A stretch of 64,000 nucleotides of DNA, taken from positions 451,001 to 515,000 of the forward strand of contig CAJNDS010002131.1 in assembly GCA_905221605.1 (NCBI GenBank), read 5' to 3'. The notes below the pieces were generated by a model that worked only from the letters and a program-made list of their open reading frames with translations, did no database searches and was not told the origin of the DNA. Below are positions 1 to 9,164 of this stretch, in pieces (positions within the stretch are counted from its first letter, which is position 1; each line of letters begins with the position of its first letter). Position numbers and translations under genes: made by a program. Origin of the DNA: Symbiodinium natans (Eukaryota > Sar > Dinophyceae > Suessiales > Symbiodiniaceae).

Positions 1-63
1 GCATGGGTTTCAATACGCCTGAAGCCTAGATAACCCTAAACCCTAAACCCCAAAACCCTAAAC

Positions 64-143
64 CCAAGGGTCCACGAGCCACGGAAAGGCCACGAAGGCC
101 AGCTGCGGCTCCACCAGCGCCACCCGCCGGAGTACGGCCGTTC
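64..143 (-). CDS. Helical-repeat gene, exon 10
   Basis: Acceptor AAGCGAG; GA plus the G left from exon 9 gives Gly, then TAVLRRVALVEPQLAFVAF. The donor is again GTTTAGGG, at position 63. Further exons must lie outside the window. Confidence 0.55.
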
Positions 144-3100
144 CTCGCTTCCAGGCTTCTCGGGAACTTTCAGGGAAGTTCAAGGGCAGTTCAAGGGAGT
201 TTCAAGGGAACTTTAAGGGAAGTTCAAGGGAACTTCAAGGGAACTTCAAGGGGAGTTCAAGGGAACTTTAAGGGAACTGTAAGGGAAGCTCAAGGGAACT
301 TTAAGGGAACTTCAAGGGAAGTTCAAGGGAATTTTAAGGGAACTTTAAGGGAAGCTCAAGGGAAGTTCAAGAAGGGAAGTTTAAGGGAAGCTTTACACCA
401 GTCAGGGAGGTTGAGTGTGCTAGGTTTCGGGAATTGGCCGCTGTCTCCTGGTCGACCTCCTTGCTCAGGGCACCCAGAGCCAGTGGCCCGAAAGAAAACT
501 GCTCGGGTTAGGGTTTAGGGTTTAGGGTTTAGGGTTTAGGGTTTAGGGTTTAGGGTTTAGGGTTTAGGGTTTAGGGTTTAGGGTTTAGGGTTTAGGGTTT
601 AGGGTTTAGGGTTTAGGGTTTAGGGTTTAGGGTTTAGGGTTTAGGGTTTTAGGGTTTAGGGTTTAGGGTTAGGGTTTAGGGTTTTTTAGGGTTTAGGGTT
701 TAGGGTTTAGGGTTTAGGGTTTAGGGTTTAGGGTTTAGGGTTTAGGGTTTAGGGTTTAGGGTTTAGGGTTTAGGGTTTAGGGTTTAGGGTTTAGGGTTTA
801 GGGTTTAGGGTTTAGGGTCCCACAAACCTTGGCCCAAGGCTCCGAAGGCCAGGTCGCCCCAGCCCCACAGGCGCGCCGCGGTCAGCTGCGACTTCACCTC
901 GAGGCCAAAGGTGCCGCAGGGGGCGAGGCTTGCTTCGGTGCGCAAGACCGCGCCGTTGGCCACCAAGGCCTCGAGGAGCAGCGGCCACACGGACAGGGAC
1001 TGCGAGCTGCTCCCCTTGGCTTGCATGGAGGCCGTGAGCAGCTGCTTCAAGGAGGGGACGTGCACGGCTTGCCAAGCCAGGGCGGGGACAACATCGGCCA
1101 TGTGCTGAAGGACCGCCGCCCGCACGTTGTCCTGCTCGTTTCGGAGCCGGGCTTCGAAGAACTTCAGGGCGTCTTGGATGGGCTCCGGCCCGCCCCTCCC
1201 TGCGCAGCGAATCAGGCACTGGAGCCCCGCCTCGCGCGTGCTGGCGTTGGAGCTGCTGCAGCGCTTCTTCACCTCGGCCTCCACATCCGCGTAGGGAAGC
1301 CAGGCTAAGGCGTCGAGAAAGTCGAGATCCGGGCCACCCCCAGCAACTTCCCGAGGCTTCTTCTGCGTGAACTTCTGCGCCAGCAGCTTCCTCCCAAAAT
1401 TCAGCCACCAATCCCTGTACGAACCTGTCCCGCCCCCTCTCAACCTCTAAACCCTGAAATCCTCAAACCGTAAACAACTACCCGAGCGTTCCTAAAACCC
1501 TCATCCCTGAAGAAGCCCCAAAGAGCCCCCTCTCCTAAACCCCCAACCCTAAACCCTAAACCCGAAACCCTAAACCCTAAGCCCCAAACCCCACACCCTA
1601 AACCCTGTCCTAGCTTCCGGCGTCCACTGATCCAGACGCCAGAGGAAGGCCGGCACTTGGCTGCCGCGGACCAAGGCGGTAAGCGCCGCCTCCATCTCGG
1701 CGTCGTCGCTCCTGAGAGTTGCTTCTTCCCCCCTGGTTCTGAGTCTTCGGGTGTAGGGTTTAGGGTTTAGGGTTTAGGGTTTAGGGTTTAGGGTTTAGGG
1801 TTTAGGGTGTAGGGTTTAGGGTTTCGGGTTTAGAATGAGGGAATTAAGGCCTTACATATACCCTTTAAGGGAGTATATAGGTACCTCACGCCTAGGGTTT
1901 TTTAGAGGGTTGTTTAGGTGGAAGATCGAGGGCCTACCCAAGCTTAAGGTTCAAGGTCAACCCCCTGAAAACCGGAGCAAAGAACCCCAAGAGCCATAGA
2001 GAACCGAGGAGCAGCCCTTCAACTTATGGGCAAACAAAAACGGAAAGAAAAAAAAACACACAAGAGAAATTTCCCCAAACCCGAAAAGCGAGCCCAACAA
2101 TGTTCAACCCCCATGAGAGCTCTCCCACCGACCCACCCTAAACTCCTGAACCCAACAAACCCCTAGACCCGCAAACCCGAAATCCCCATAAGCCACAACA
2201 AAACTTAGCTCCAGCTCCAACACACCTCAACCCTTAAACCCAAATCGCTAAACACCTGACCCCATCCATTAAACCTCAGAACCTGCACCCTATCCCTATA
2301 CCCTCAACCCTCAACCCTTAAACCCTGAAACTCCCCAAGCCCCAACAACCGCAAACCCCCAAACCCCTAAACTCTTAAACCCCTAAGCCCTATCCCTAAA
2401 CCCTAAACCCTAAACTCCTAAACCCCTAAACCCCCTAAGCCGCAACAAGGGTCCACTCTTTAAGGGCTTCCAAGGATGCCCCGAGCCGTTCTGGGCCCAG
2501 CCGGGCGAAGAGCTTCGCCAGCTGCTCCTCTCTGAGCGGTCCCCTGAAACCACTTACTTTTGTTTAGGGCCCAGGGTTTAGGGTTTAGGGTTTAGGGCTT
2601 AGGGCTTAGGGTTTAGGGTTTAGGGTTTAGGGTCCAGGGTTTTTGAAGGCTTTTTTGCCACTGCCATGCACCTCCTTCCCTGCTTGTGTTTTCAGGGTTT
2701 GGGGTTTCGGGCTTTAGGGCTTCAGGGTCTGGGAGGGCTTCATTCGGCTTGGGGGCGTCAGAGTGCCAAGGTGTCGAGCCCAAACTTTTGGGTCTCACAC
2801 GCACCGATGAGTCTTTTATATAGGATTTTGCAGGGGTGCTTGTAGGATTTTTCAGGGACGCTTCGGGGGGTTTTATGGGGGTCTAGTAATCGGGTCTTAC
2901 ACAAAGCTTTTAAGGTTCAAAAGAGTTTCAAAGGTTTTACAAGTTCAAAAAGGGCATTAAAGGGCTTTGGCTTTTGGGGCGGCAAAGCATGGCGCTGACG
3001 GGACCCTAAACCCGAAACCCTAAAAACCCTAAAAATCCTGCACCCTAAGCCCTAAAAAACCTAGAGACCCTAAAAACCCTAAAAACCCTCAAAAACCCTA

Positions 3101-6100
3101 AACCACCAACAACCCTAAGCCCTGCACCTGAACCCTAGGATTTCTCGAGTCTGGGTGTTGTTCAGTAAGTCTAGTGATTTAGGGCTTAAGGTTAAAAGGT
3201 GCTCAGGGGCTTAAGGCCTCCAGGGGGTTTAGGGGCTTGAGGGTTTAGGGTTTCGGGTTTCGGGTTTAGGGTTTAGGGTTTAGGGTTTGGGGTTTAGGGT
3301 TTAGGGTTTAGGGTTTAGGGTTTAGGGTTTAGGGTTTAGGGTTTAGGGTTTAGGGGCTTGAAAGTTTAAGAGCTTGAGCTCAGTGCCCCGAGCTTACTCA
3401 CTCCTGCGAGAGCCGCCGTTCGGGCTTGAAGGCGCGGAAGAGAGGGCCAAAGTCTTGACCCGCATCTGCCTTAGGGGATAGGGTTTAGGGTTTAGGGTTT
3501 AGGGTTTAGGGTTTAGGGTTTAGGGTTTAGGGTTTAGGGTTTAGGGTTTAGGGTTTAGGGTTTAGGGTTTAGGGTTTTGGGTAGGATTAGGGGGACCCTT
3601 GGGGATATAGACCCTCTGAATAAGGCCCAAAGAGAACCAGCGAACCAACCATAAACTCCTAATAATAGAATAACGAAGAGAGTGAAACGAACGAGGGAGT
3701 GAATCGAGATCATATTTTAGGAGTAAAGTGGCTCCCTTTTTGCACTATTATTTAATGGGGCAAAAAAGACCGCACGTAGCCCCTACAAATTAGCCGTTTA
3801 ATTTTAATATTGTTTAGGGGCGCACTAATAAGTCTTTTATACGCGCCCGTGAAGTGAAGAGAATACGATTATAATATTAAGGCAAGTTTACGCGTGTACT
3901 AACATTAGAATTGTAAGAACGAAACAGAAGATAGAAAGTGTTGTGAAAGAGTGAGCAATTTTATAGGTAAGAACTGAAAGGACGCACGCTTTTATTAGTA
4001 AAATTGAGAACGAGAGAACAAAATGTGCGCCTTAATGAATCTTATATTATAGCGCCTCTGTTTAAGAGAGCTAGGTAGGATGCCTGGACCAGCTTCGTCG
4101 CGACCTCGAAAGCCAGCGGCCACGAGTCCGACTTTCCTTCGTTGTCGGGGGCGGCCCTAAACCCTAAACCCTAAACCCTAAACCCTAAGCCCTAAAGCGC
4201 CGTTTAGGGCCTCCGGCTCCCCGCCTCAACTGTTTCTTCCACTCCTACGGCACATAGTCTCTCAGAGCAGGCGCCTCGGGGCTCAGCTCCTAGGAGCAGG
4301 TCCTGTACAAGGGGTAAACCCTAAACCCTAAACCCGAAAAACCCTAAACCCTAAACCCCAAACCCTAAACCCTAAACCCTAAACACTGACCTGCTCTGTC
4401 TACGTGCACCCGAAGTGTCGCGCCGCCGCGCGCAGGGCCGCGCCCCAGTTTTCCAAGTCGATGCTGGCGAGGCTGGGGAGCTTGGACACCGCCTCCAACC
4501 CAGCCTGCGGAGAGGGTTTAGGGTTTAGGGTTTAGGGTTTAGGGTTTAGGGTTTAGGGTTTAGGGTTTAGGGTTTAGGGTTTAGGGTTAGGGTTTAGGGT
4601 TTTGAGGGTTGAGGGTTTAGGGTTTTGAGGGTTGAGGGTTTTGGGTTTAGGGTTTGGGGTTTAGGGTTTTGAGGGTTTAGAGTGGGCTGGGGTCGTTTCG
4701 GGTTTCGGGATTCTTGTGGCTTTTTGTCGAAAGGGTTCTGGGGGTTCAGAATACGTCAAGAAGAAGGTGGCGTGTGGTGCATCAGGTTTAGGGTTTCTGT
4801 TTGGGCTTACAGTTCAGGATTTAAGGTTCTGGGGTTTCGGGTTTAGGGTTTAGAGTTTAGGGTCTAGGGATTCTTGTTTCTGTTTGGGACAGTTCACGGC
4901 TTCATTTTTGGGGGGGGGGGGTTCTTCTGCGGCTGGCCTGGGGAGATCTCTTCGAAAGGCCCTGGAAGAGCCACAAGAAAAGCCGCGGCTCAGCTGAAGC
5001 CTGGTCCACCATGGGCAACTTGAAGGTTCATTTTGGGCAGATACAGGTGGGGGGTTTAGGGTTTAGGGCTTAGGTGGTGGTGGAGCTCTGGTTCAGGGGA
5101 TTGTGGCGTTGCTTTTCGGGATTTAGGGCCTCAAGGTTCTACTAGGGGTCTTAGGGTCCCTAAACCAAAAACCCTAAACCCTAAGCCCTAGACCCTACTT
5201 ATCCGGGTTCAGGGCTGAGGGATTTTAGGGTTAACCAGGAATTGGTTTAGAGTTCAGGGTTTCGGGCTTAGGGGTTAGGGGTTAGGGTTGAGGGCTGAGG
5301 GTTTAGGGTTTAGGCTTTAGGCGTTAGGGTTTAAGGCTTAGGGGGGACATCCCAAGCTACACACCCCATGAACCCGAAAAACCAAAACAAAAAAGAACAT
5401 AAACCCTGTCTACGAAACGTATAAACACAACAGAAGCCGGAAAAGCCGTCCAAGTTCGGGTTTAAGTTTAGGGTGCAGAGGCTTTGTTGGTGTTTGGGGC
5501 TTCGGAATGTTTAGTAGAGTTCGGGTCTTTGGGAGCTTTCTTGGGGGGCAGACCAGGTGCATTCTGACTTCTGCCTAAACCCTAAACCCGAAACCCTAAA
5601 CCCTAAACCCTAATGCCGGGACTTTGCACCCTTCAGGGAACATGACCGCTAGGAGTTCAATAACCTTAGCAGAGAGGTTCTAACAGTTCTGGGCAAGGTT
5701 GCGCTTTCGGGCTTAGGGTTTAGGGTTTAGGATTTAGGGTTTAGGGTTTAGGGTTGAGGCCTGGACCGCTAAAGAAGCGCGAAAAAGGACCACAGAGGTC
5801 CAAACGAATGTAGGGTTTAGGTTTTCGGGTTTAGGGTTTGGGGTTTAGGGGTTTAGGGTTTAGGGTTTAGGGGTTTGGCTGGCTGGGCCTTCTTGTAAGT
5901 GGCCGCGTCCTCCGCGCAGCGCTCCAGGAAGCCGAGAGCAGCAGCCGGGGCGGCGGCGCAGACCGAGATCACCTGCTGGGATGTTGTTTCTCAGGGTTTG
6001 GGGTTTAGGGTTTAGGGTTTAGGGTTTAGGGTTTAGGGTTTCAGGTTTCGGGTTTAGGGTTTAGGGTTTAGGGAAACCATGTTAGGGTCGATCCTCGGGC

Positions 6101-7137
6101 CGTAGAGTCTTTAGGGGGCGGAGGGGTAGAGGGGTCTAAGCTTTGGGGCAGTATTAGCTCTGAAGCTCAAGCCCGACTGAAGGAGGGGACGAACGAAGCA
6201 TGAAGGGGCAGTTTTTGAGAGGGAGAGTGCGGTTTTTAGGGTTTAGGGTTATAGGGTTATAGGGTTATAGGGTTATAGGGTTATAGGGTTATAGGGTTAT
6301 AGGGTTATAGGGTTATAGGGTTATAGGGTTATAGGGTTATAGGGTTATAGGGTTATAGGGTTATAGGGGGTCATAGGGGGTTATAGGGTTATAGGTCGGG
6401 TTTAGGGTTTAGGGTTTAGGATTCTATTGTCAACAAGAATGGTTCTGTGCCCTTTGTTGGGGGCTTGGGATGGCTCGAGCCTTTCGCAGCTCATGCTGCT
6501 GCCAGCGCCGCTGGGGCACGTCGACGATCAGCTGAAGAGTCAGCTGCGGCAGCCGCGCGGCAATGGAGGTGGCCGTGGCAGATGGCACCGCCACGTTGGG
6601 CCACCAGCTTTCGATGACTTCCGGGCTGGCCGCCTTCAAGAGCCGCGCCGCCGTGGCTGTGGAAGAAGTGGAGACCACGGAGAGCAGCTCGGGGGTGACG
6701 GTGACGACGCCTTCCAGGGCACCACTGCCCAGCCGCGCCAGCGCGGACAGCCCCGCCCGCCGCCGCGCGGCGCTCAGCACGGGTACCCCCGCCGCGCCCT
6801 CCGCGCCCACGGGGCCCAGGCCGAGGAGGCGAAGGAGCCGCGGGGGGTCCGTCTTCAGCAGAGCCGTCAGGGCACGCACTCCGACGGTGTGGGAGGCCGA
6901 AACCGCCAGTTCCTCAAGGCGCTCGCCCAGCGAGGCAAGCGAGGCAGCTTGAACAGCCCACGCACCCCGTCCGCCAGACACTGGCCGTGGCCCCTGTGGC
7001 CCTTGCGGCCCCTGTGGCCCTTGAAGCTCTGCCAACAGTTCCTCGAGGGCCACGCTGCTCAAAGTGCGGAGCTGCCGGGCCGCATCTCCGTCGTAGGCGC
7101 CATGGCTGGCAAGCTGCTTCACAGCCTCCAGCGACAT
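64..7137 (-). CDS. Multi-exon alpha-helical (HEAT/ARM-like) repeat protein gene, 3' end outside window
   Basis: Ten exons can be placed in transcript order: 6481-7137, 5889-5972, 4410-4504, 4249-4281, 4056-4156, 3402-3465, 2457-2531, 1604-1711, 828-1414 and 64-143. Their lengths and phases fit without a break and give about 628 codons with no stop inside. The product is rich in Leu/Ala helices of roughly 35-40 residues (for example RNEQDNVRAAVLQHMADVV near the end), which suggests a HEAT/ARM-type solenoid; no catalytic motif was seen and the exact family is not recognised. Donors are a mix of GT and GC; acceptors are AG. The introns are mostly TTTAGGG-type arrays. The start ATG at 7137 lies directly after CAGAG, a plausible spliced-leader or cis acceptor. 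The gene continues below position 64. Exon order and frame are well supported as a set; the joins 4056 to 3465 and 4410 to 4281 are the weakest. Confidence 0.72.
164..388. repeat. Degenerate tandem repeat, unit about AAGGGAACTTC
   Basis: About twenty imperfect copies of an 11-12 base unit (variants AAGGGAAGTTC, AAGGGAACTTT). It lies in intron 9 of the helical-repeat gene, next to the telomere-like array. Confidence 0.85.
508..818 (+). repeat. TTTAGGG telomere-like array in an intron
   Basis: About 44 head-to-tail heptamers with single-base slips near 648-690. It lies between exon 10 and exon 9 of the helical-repeat gene, so it is interstitial rather than a chromosome end. Confidence 0.97.
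828..1414 (-). CDS. Helical-repeat gene, exon 9
   Basis: 195 codons beginning DWWLNFGRKLLAQKF, acceptor GTTCGTACAG, donor AAG then GTTTGTGGG. It contains the clearest solenoid-like helices (FFEARLRNEQDNVRAAVL; LLEALVANGAVL). If unspliced, the frame would run straight into the TTTAGGG array. Confidence 0.7.
1604..1711 (-). CDS. Helical-repeat gene, exon 8
   Basis: Acceptor CTCTCAG, reading SDDAEMEAALTALVRGSQVP and on to the WTPEARTG boundary. The donor is the telomere-like unit itself (ACAGG then GTTTAGGG). The two bases left over plus G of exon 9 make Gly, so the phase is right. Confidence 0.68.
1753..1838 (+). repeat. TTTAGGG array (intron 7)
   Basis: Ten or so heptamers with GTGTAGGG and TTTCGGG variants, between exons 8 and 7. 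The rest of this intron (1840-2440) is CCCTAAA-derived degenerate sequence of opposite polarity. Confidence 0.9.
2457..2531 (-). CDS. Helical-repeat gene, exon 7
   Basis: Acceptor CCGCTCAG, reading EEQLAKLFARLGPERLGASL then EALKE. GT donor (AAAGA then GTGGAC). In phase with both neighbours. Confidence 0.68.
2567..2636 (+). repeat. TTTAGGG array (intron 6)
   Basis: Short heptamer block with GCTTAGGG variants, between exons 7 and 6. From 2640 to 3230 lie decayed repeats with no exon seen. Confidence 0.85.
3236..3582 (+). repeat. Two TTTAGGG arrays flanking exon 6
   Basis: Blocks at 3236-3355 and 3478-3575 stand on either side of the 64-nt exon at 3402-3465, so the exon is an island between two arrays of the same polarity. 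Confidence 0.92.
3402..3465 (-). CDS. Helical-repeat gene, exon 6
   Basis: Acceptor AAGGCAG and a near-perfect donor GTGAGTAAG bracket AGQDFGPLFRAFKPERRLSQ. It leaves GA, completed by the A that opens exon 7. Confidence 0.7.
3590..4050. other. AT-rich unique segment inside intron 5
   Basis: About 460 bases of lower GC than its surroundings and without heptamers. No open frame of note, no terminal repeats seen. It may be an old insertion. Confidence 0.5.
4056..4156 (-). CDS. Helical-repeat gene, exon 5
   Basis: Reads AAPDNEGKSDSWPLAFEVAT and on through KLVQASYLALLNR. Its acceptor appears to be the TTTAG of the adjoining telomere-like array. A GC donor after AACAGAG gives the phase that exon 6 needs; a shorter exon ending at VQ is possible. 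Confidence 0.5.
4249..4281 (-). CDS. Helical-repeat gene, exon 4 (33-nt micro-exon)
   Basis: Chosen because it alone links exon 3 (two bases left over) to exon 5 with ordinary GT-AG signals: acceptor GCTGAG, donor CC then GTAGGAG, reading PEAPALRDYVP. An alternative uses the upstream acceptor GTACAG at 4302 with a longer exon and a GC donor at 4210; that needs a different phase at exon 3. Confidence 0.45.
4410..4504 (-). CDS. Helical-repeat gene, exon 3
   Basis: Acceptor CTCTCCGCAG, reading AGLEAVSKLPSLASIDLENW then an Ala-rich helix to HFG. The GT donor (GG then GTGCACG) leaves two bases. The opening AGLEAVSKL continues exon 2 (TYKK) naturally. Confidence 0.65.
4515..4700 (+). repeat. TTTAGGG array with TTGAGGG and TTTGGGG variants (intron 2)
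   Basis: Heptamer block beginning nine bases before the exon 3 acceptor, then degrading into GTTTTGAGGG units. The rest of the intron up to 5880 is a mixture of both polarities. Confidence 0.9.
5889..5972 (-). CDS. Helical-repeat gene, exon 2
   Basis: 28 codons (VISVCAAAPAAALGFLERC and following), acceptor CCCAGCAG, GC donor after TACAAGAAG. Phase 0 at both ends, so it joins exon 1 and exon 3 in frame. It lies alone between two TTTAGGG-rich stretches. Confidence 0.65.
5995..6420 (+). repeat. TTTAGGG block followed by a GTTATAGG octamer array (intron 1)
   Basis: TTTAGGG at 5998-6072 and 6402-6420; between them, 6237-6395 holds about nineteen copies of an 8-base unit GTTATAGG, a one-base-longer variant of the telomere unit that has been amplified by itself. 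Confidence 0.95.
6481..7137 (-). CDS. Helical-repeat gene, exon 1
   Basis: 219 codons starting MSLEAVKQLASHG and ending in ELRK. It carries a short PQG tandem tract near residue 40 and then Ala/Leu-rich helices. The donor is GC (AAG then GCTCGAG), phase 0. GC-rich codon use contrasts with the flanking DNA. An overlapping plus-strand ORF covers the same bases but lacks helix periodicity and does not join neighbouring exons. Confidence 0.7.
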
Positions 7138-7139
7138 CT

Positions 7140-8480
7140 CTGAAGCCCTAGCGACGCTCCCAAGCCTACAATGGAAGGATTTCCGTGATCCCCCGCTCGA
7201 TGGCCTCCAACTGTCAGCTGATGTGTGTGCTCTTGCACGAGCCAACGCACTATATCTCAAGATGCACAAAGCGGAGAGGGGGCCAGGGGTGGGGAAAGGC
7301 CGGTGGGGACGGCTAAGATGGTGGGAACGCACAGGCTGGGCACACAGCGGCACACGGCTCGTGCAAAAGCACACCATCAACTAGTGGGACCAGCTAGCGA
7401 GTGATCACGGGGATCCTTCAACAACCCCTTTATGGCCGGAATGTCTCACTGTCAAGGGACCCATGCAGTCTGTCTTCGCTCCTTTAGCAGCACTTGTCAA
7501 ACGCATTGCAAGATGCTGTGAACGCGTGGCACATCAGCTTGCCAGCACATCGAACCGAAGCCTCTGCCAGCAGTGCAATCATCTGCTCACGATCTCAAGT
7601 GCTCCGCTACTAGCCTGCTTATCCTTTTCGTGTGTGGGCGACAGGATCAGCCTCAACATCGCTGACAGATGTCAAAGTTATCTGGCATGCGGCATGCATT
7701 CGATTAAGGACAGGTTTGACATACAGCACCATCAACAAAGGTAGGAACAGTTGCATATGCTAATACTATACTCCGAACCACAACCGCGATTCGAAGCACT
7801 ACCCAGCTTAACCATGACTTCAAGGAAGTATGCACACTCGCTGTGGATCTCTAGCGACAGCATTGATGGAATCATCAAAGACAAGGTCGGCTTCAGAGTG
7901 GAAGAGTGGACACGTTCCGGGTTTGGGTTTTGGATGCTTGCGGACGCTTGGGTGTGTTGAAACATGTCATGCTGCTTTTCCTCTCTCTGGCGGCCACGCG
8001 TGGTCTATTCGCAGTATACTCCTTTAGAGAGTCCATCCTACCATGCAAAGCTTGCGTGGGCTGTGCAAAACACCCTCTGATACTGCGAATGTTCACCCGC
8101 GGGGTATTCCAGGTCAAGCGCACAAAACTCAATTCAAAGGAGGTGTACACACCCAAAAACACTAATCGCCCATCCATGCGATCCTGGACCTTCGGTTCAA
8201 CGATCACCCACCCTTTCTCTCCGCTGCCGATTTTTTCGGCTTTGAGAAATTCGAGAAGTTTGGCTTGGTCAATGGCTTAGGACAGAGGGCGTAGGGATTT
8301 GCATGGCAATCTGCCACAGTCTGTACACATGAGGCGAGATGCCAAATAAGGGCCACCCGCCGTGAAAATGGCGACCCCTGGGGGAACCTGTCCCGAAAGC
8401 ATGCCGGTCCGATTGACGAACGTGGCCCTGGAAAAACATCTCCCCGGTCTTAGCGGGAAACGTCGAGCTTCTGCATGCAC
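7140..8480. other. No gene recognised
   Basis: Unique-looking sequence of mixed composition upstream of the helical-repeat gene. It contains several overlapping short frames on both strands, none with splice context, helix or motif that favours one strand. It may hold the 5' leader and promoter of that gene. Confidence 0.4.
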
Positions 8481-8486
8481 ATGCTT

Positions 8487-8616
8487 GGCTTGGCGGTTCC
8501 TGGGTACTTAAAACCAGAGCGATGAGTCTACTTCTAACCTACATAGGGTACCGGGGTGGCGTACAAGCACAAGCATACTTGGGGTTCTTTCAGTACCCAT
8601 GAACCTCCAAAGGTTG
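8487..8616. mobile_element. Small terminal-inverted-repeat element (TTGGAGGTTCATGGGTACTT family)
   Basis: Left end GGCGGTTCCTGGGTACTTA and right end CAGTACCCATGAACCTCC are inverted copies about 20 bases long around roughly 90 bases of non-coding core. Further members or half-members occur near 36792, 39131, 42830, 56400, 56480 and 57670. Confidence 0.6.
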
Positions 8617-8639
8617 GGATTCAGGGGGTTTAGGGGCCA

Positions 8640-8800
8640 GAGCTCGGCTCAGAGCGATCACCGCACGGTGAGGTGGAGCAAATCCAAGCCCTCCACCTTC
8701 TTCGACTGGCCACCACGCACGACACGATTCCCGCGGCCGCGCTATAGACAACTGCAGGCGCCACAGGCTGCCGGAGCGCCAAGGCACCTAGGATGGCCCC
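8640..8800. other. GC-rich island, strand uncertain
   Basis: Plus-strand frame ending TIPAAAL then stop and a minus-strand frame are both open. It looks like an exon remnant of either strand; neither can be joined to a neighbour with confidence. Confidence 0.25.
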
Positions 8801-8915
8801 TTTAGGGTTTAGGGTTTAGGGTTTGGGGTTTAGGGTTTAGGGTTTAGGGTTTAGGGTTTAGGGTTTAGGGTTTAGGGTTTAGGGTTTAGGGTTTAGGGTT
8901 TGGGGTTTAGGGTTA
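8801..8915 (+). repeat. TTTAGGG array
   Basis: About sixteen heptamers with two TTTGGGG variants, just beyond the 3' end of the TIR-like membrane protein gene. Confidence 0.95.
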
Positions 8916-8993
8916 GAGCCCTCTGAAAAACATTCCTGAAGATGATCCTCTTAAACCCATCAAGAGAAAATATCAGATGCTTCAGGGGTTTGC

Positions 8994-9164
8994 CTAGGCA
9001 CTCAGTCCGAAGATGCACATGAGGGCCCCGGCCAAAAGGACCCAAATCAACAGCGTCTTCCCGTAGTCCAGCAGCCTCCCAGCAGGAGCCGCAAAGCGAT
9101 GGCAGACGAAATACACCAGCTGAATGTAGTGCACGCAGAGGACACCTACACTGAACTTGGAACC
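8994..9164 (-). CDS. TIR-like membrane protein, last exon
   Basis: Acceptor TGCTAG, KFSVGVLCVHYIQLVYF, then a final membrane helix LLIWVLLAGALMCIFGL and stop TAG. The preceding intron is only about 47 bases. Confidence 0.65.
   Translation of the reverse strand, partial: GSKFSVGVLCVHYIQLVYFVCHRFAAPAGRLLDYGKTLLIWVLLAGALMCIFGLSA

Noticed and set aside
177-400. CRISPR array
   Set aside because: Units are contiguous and degenerate with no spacers; the genome is eukaryotic.
508-818. Chromosome-end telomere
   Set aside because: Arrays of both polarities occur throughout and lie between exons; nothing at the window edge ends in a terminal array.
2613-2804. Small ORFs with peptides ending in LNPKP or FRVSGF
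   Set aside because: CCCTAAACC translates as LNPKP and TTTAGGG as FRV/GL in some frames; these are repeat translations, not genes.
6427-7143. 238-codon plus-strand ORF
   Set aside because: Antisense to exon 1 of the helical-repeat gene; long only because GC-rich codons suppress stops on both strands.
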